A stretch of 64,000 bases of DNA, from contig JAJZRK010000001.1 of the NCBI GenBank assembly GCA_021802745.1, forward strand, positions 1 through 64,000, given 5' to 3'. Both the position numbers and the translations under genes were made by a program. The notes beneath the pieces are model-generated. The model did no database searches, had not been told where the DNA came from, and worked only from the letters and a program-made list of their open reading frames with translations. Origin of the DNA: a bacterium. Lineage in GTDB: Bacteria > Gemmatimonadota > Gemmatimonadetes > Gemmatimonadales > Gemmatimonadaceae. This document shows positions 62,608 through 64,000 of the stretch, piece after piece (position 1 is the first letter of the stretch; each line of letters opens with the position of its first letter).

Positions 62608-64000
62608 GTGCCCAACCGTCTCGCACTCGAAACCTCGCCGTACCTGCGCCAGCACATGGACAATCCCGTGGACTGGCATCCGTGGGGGGACGAGGCGTTC
62701 GCGCGGGCGCGCGCCGAGGACAAGCCGCTGCTCCTCAGCGTCGGCTACGCGGCCTGTCACTGGTGTCATGTGATGGCCCACGAGTCGTTCGAGGACGCCG
62801 CCACCGCCGAACTGATGAACGCGGCGTTCGTGAACGTGAAGGTGGACCGCGAGGAGCGGCCGGACGTGGACGCCATCTACATGCGGGCGGTGCAGGCGCT
62901 CACGCGCCACGGCGGCTGGCCGATGACCGTCTTCCTGACGCCCGACGGCGCGCCGTTCTACGGCGGCACGTATTTCCCGCCGGACGACCGCCATGGCTTG
63001 CCGGCGTTCCGACGGGTGCTCGCGAGTGTCGCGGAGGCGTGGCGCACGCGGCGCGACGATGTCGTGCAGGGCGCCGCCGCGCTGCTGCGCATCTACGAGG
63101 AGCCTCCTCTGCCCCGCTCCGGGCGCGTGGATGCCGCCCTGCTCGACCGTGCGGCACGCAACGCGATGGCGCAGTACGACCATCGGCAGGGGGGATTTGG
63201 CGGCGCACCCAAGTTCCCGCCGACGATGACACTCGACTTCCTCCTGCGCCGCTGGGCGCGCACCGGCGATACGACGCTGCTGCAGGCGGTCCGGCACTCG
63301 TGGGACCACATGGTGCGCGGCGGCCTCTTCGACCAGGTGGGCGGTGGATTCCACCGGTACACGGTGGACGACATGTGGCTGGTGCCGCACTTCGAGAAGA
63401 TGCTCTACGACAATGCGCTGCTCGTGCGACTGGGCGCGCATCTCTGGCAGGCAACGGCGGACCCGGCGGTGCGCGCAGCGACGGAGGCGACCCTCGAATG
63501 GGCCGAGCGCGAGATGACGTCGCCCGACGGCGGCTTCTATGCGTCGCTCGACGCCGACTCAGAGGGGCACGAGGGGCGATTCTACGTCTGGTCGCTCACC
63601 GACCTGGAGCGCGCGCTCGGTGACGATGTCGCCACGCTCGCTGCGTACTGGGGCGCCACCGCCGAGGGAAACTTCGAGGGAAGCAACATCCTCTGGCGGC
63701 GGCAGCCCGACGATGCCTGCGCGCGCGCACTCAAGATTGACGTCGCCGCTCTCCAGCAGACGGCGGCGCGCGGCCGGGCCAGCTTGCTGGCGGTCCGCGA
63801 CCAGCGCGTGCGCCCCGCGCGCGACGAGAAGATCATCGCCAGCTGGAACGGCCTGATGCTTCGCGGCGTGGCGGAGTGCGCGCGGGTCTTCGGTGCCGCG
63901 CGGTGGCGCACCCTCGCCGAGCGCGCCGCCGAGTTCCTCGCGGTCCGGCTGGTGCGCGAGGGCCGTGCCTTCCGCGTGTTTGCCGGCGGCCGCGCACACA
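62608..64000 (+). CDS. YyaL/DUF255-type thioredoxin-domain protein (partial, leaves the window)
   Basis: An open frame of 464 codons from the GTG at 62608 with no stop before the window ends. The N-terminus [20 protein letters not shown] and the thioredoxin-like segment with [11 protein letters not shown] (CHWC, a CxxC motif), followed by [35 protein letters not shown] and [20 protein letters not shown], identify the YyaL/spermatogenesis-associated-20 family. The central part is an (alpha/alpha)6-like barrel ([28 protein letters not shown]). Members are about 600-700 residues, so the last third lies outside the window. The function is unknown; a thiol role is inferred from the CxxC. A pyrimidine-rich C-rich leader (62580-62607) precedes the start, with no Shine-Dalgarno. 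Confidence 0.88.
   Translation, partial: MPNRLALETSPYLRQHMDNPVDWHPWGDEAFARARAEDKPLLLSVGYAACHWCHVMAHESFEDAATAELMNAAFVNVKVDREERPDVDAIYMRAVQALTRHGGWPMTVFLTPDGAPFYGGTYFPPDDRHGLPAFRRVLASVAEAWRTRRDDVVQGAAALLRIYEEPPLPRSGRVDAALLDRAARNAMAQYDHRQGGFGGAPKFPPTMTLDFLLRRWARTGDTTLLQAVRHSWDHMVRGGLFDQVGGGFHRYTVDDMWLVPHFEKMLYDNALLVRLGAHLWQATADPAVRAATEATLEWAEREMTSPDGGFYASLDADSEGHEGRFYVWSLTDLERALGDDVATLAAYWGATAEGNFEGSNILWRRQPDDACARALKIDVAALQQTAARGRASLLAVRDQRVRPARDEKIIASWNGLMLRGVAECARVFGAARWRTLAERAAEFLAVRLVREGRAFRVFAGGRAH

Overview
The window is a GC-rich bacterial chromosome segment with dense, mostly single-copy genes and no phage, plasmid or transposase genes. The mix of genes (a BTAD/SARP regulator fused to a membrane sensor, DUF1800/DUF1501 pair, zinc-ribbon Ser/Thr kinase, bactofilin, WXXGXW lipoprotein, squalene synthase, ThyX, second EF-G) and the very high GC suggest a member of Gemmatimonadota. 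That assignment is inference from gene content; no rRNA or tRNA gene was found to test it.

Layout. 0-3.6 kb (+): a four-helix-bundle protein inside GC-rich inverted repeats, a membrane acyltransferase-like protein and a PBP4-type D-Ala-D-Ala carboxypeptidase. 3.7-15.8 kb (mostly -): a secreted Arg-rich protein, a saccharopine-dehydrogenase-like enzyme, an M1 peptidase coupled to a degenerate aspartyl-protease-like lipoprotein, a response-regulator/GAF/GGDEF protein coupled to a zinc-ribbon kinase, a threonine dehydratase, two secreted proteins of unknown function and an AraC-like regulator. 15.9-23.2 kb: a small Ig-like lipoprotein, then gyrA, a membrane channel-like protein, other envelope proteins and a zinc alcohol dehydrogenase. 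23.4-26.3 kb (+): the E2 and E3 genes of a 2-oxoacid dehydrogenase complex. 26.3-27.4 kb: a DinB-family gene bracketed by two long hairpins built from 11-bp repeats, with a candidate structured RNA beside it. 27.4-35.2 kb (-): a large secreted glycosidase, lipoproteins, bactofilin, an ECF sigma unit, a GDSL-like lipoprotein that lacks its catalytic residues, and a class III CoA-transferase. 35.3-44.4 kb (+): a phasin/histone-H1-like hybrid, an ArgE/DapE deacylase run with an RNase-HI-like protein, zinc-ribbon and membrane proteins, a GxxExxY protein between inverted repeats, squalene synthase with an FAD-linked oxidase, and thyX. 44.6-48.6 kb (+): a 1333-residue membrane-anchored BTAD/ATPase regulator. 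48.8-64 kb: an EF-G paralogue, the DUF1800/DUF1501 pair, a polysaccharide deacetylase, a TPR protein, rho, then a coupled FkbM methyltransferase - M20 dipeptidase - GT39 run, and the start of a YyaL-type thioredoxin-domain protein that leaves the window.

Themes. Many neighbouring genes overlap by 4 bases (ATGA/GTGA), so translational coupling is common. Convergent genes are separated by long perfect GC-rich hairpins. Several genes have a -10-like hexamer 6-9 bases before the start codon and no Shine-Dalgarno, which suggests leaderless mRNAs. The most unusual features are three families of short-unit repeats arranged as inverted arms that sit directly against stop codons, and several enzyme homologues (GDSL, RNase HI, EF-G G4, aspartyl protease, GxxExxY) that lack their defining residues.
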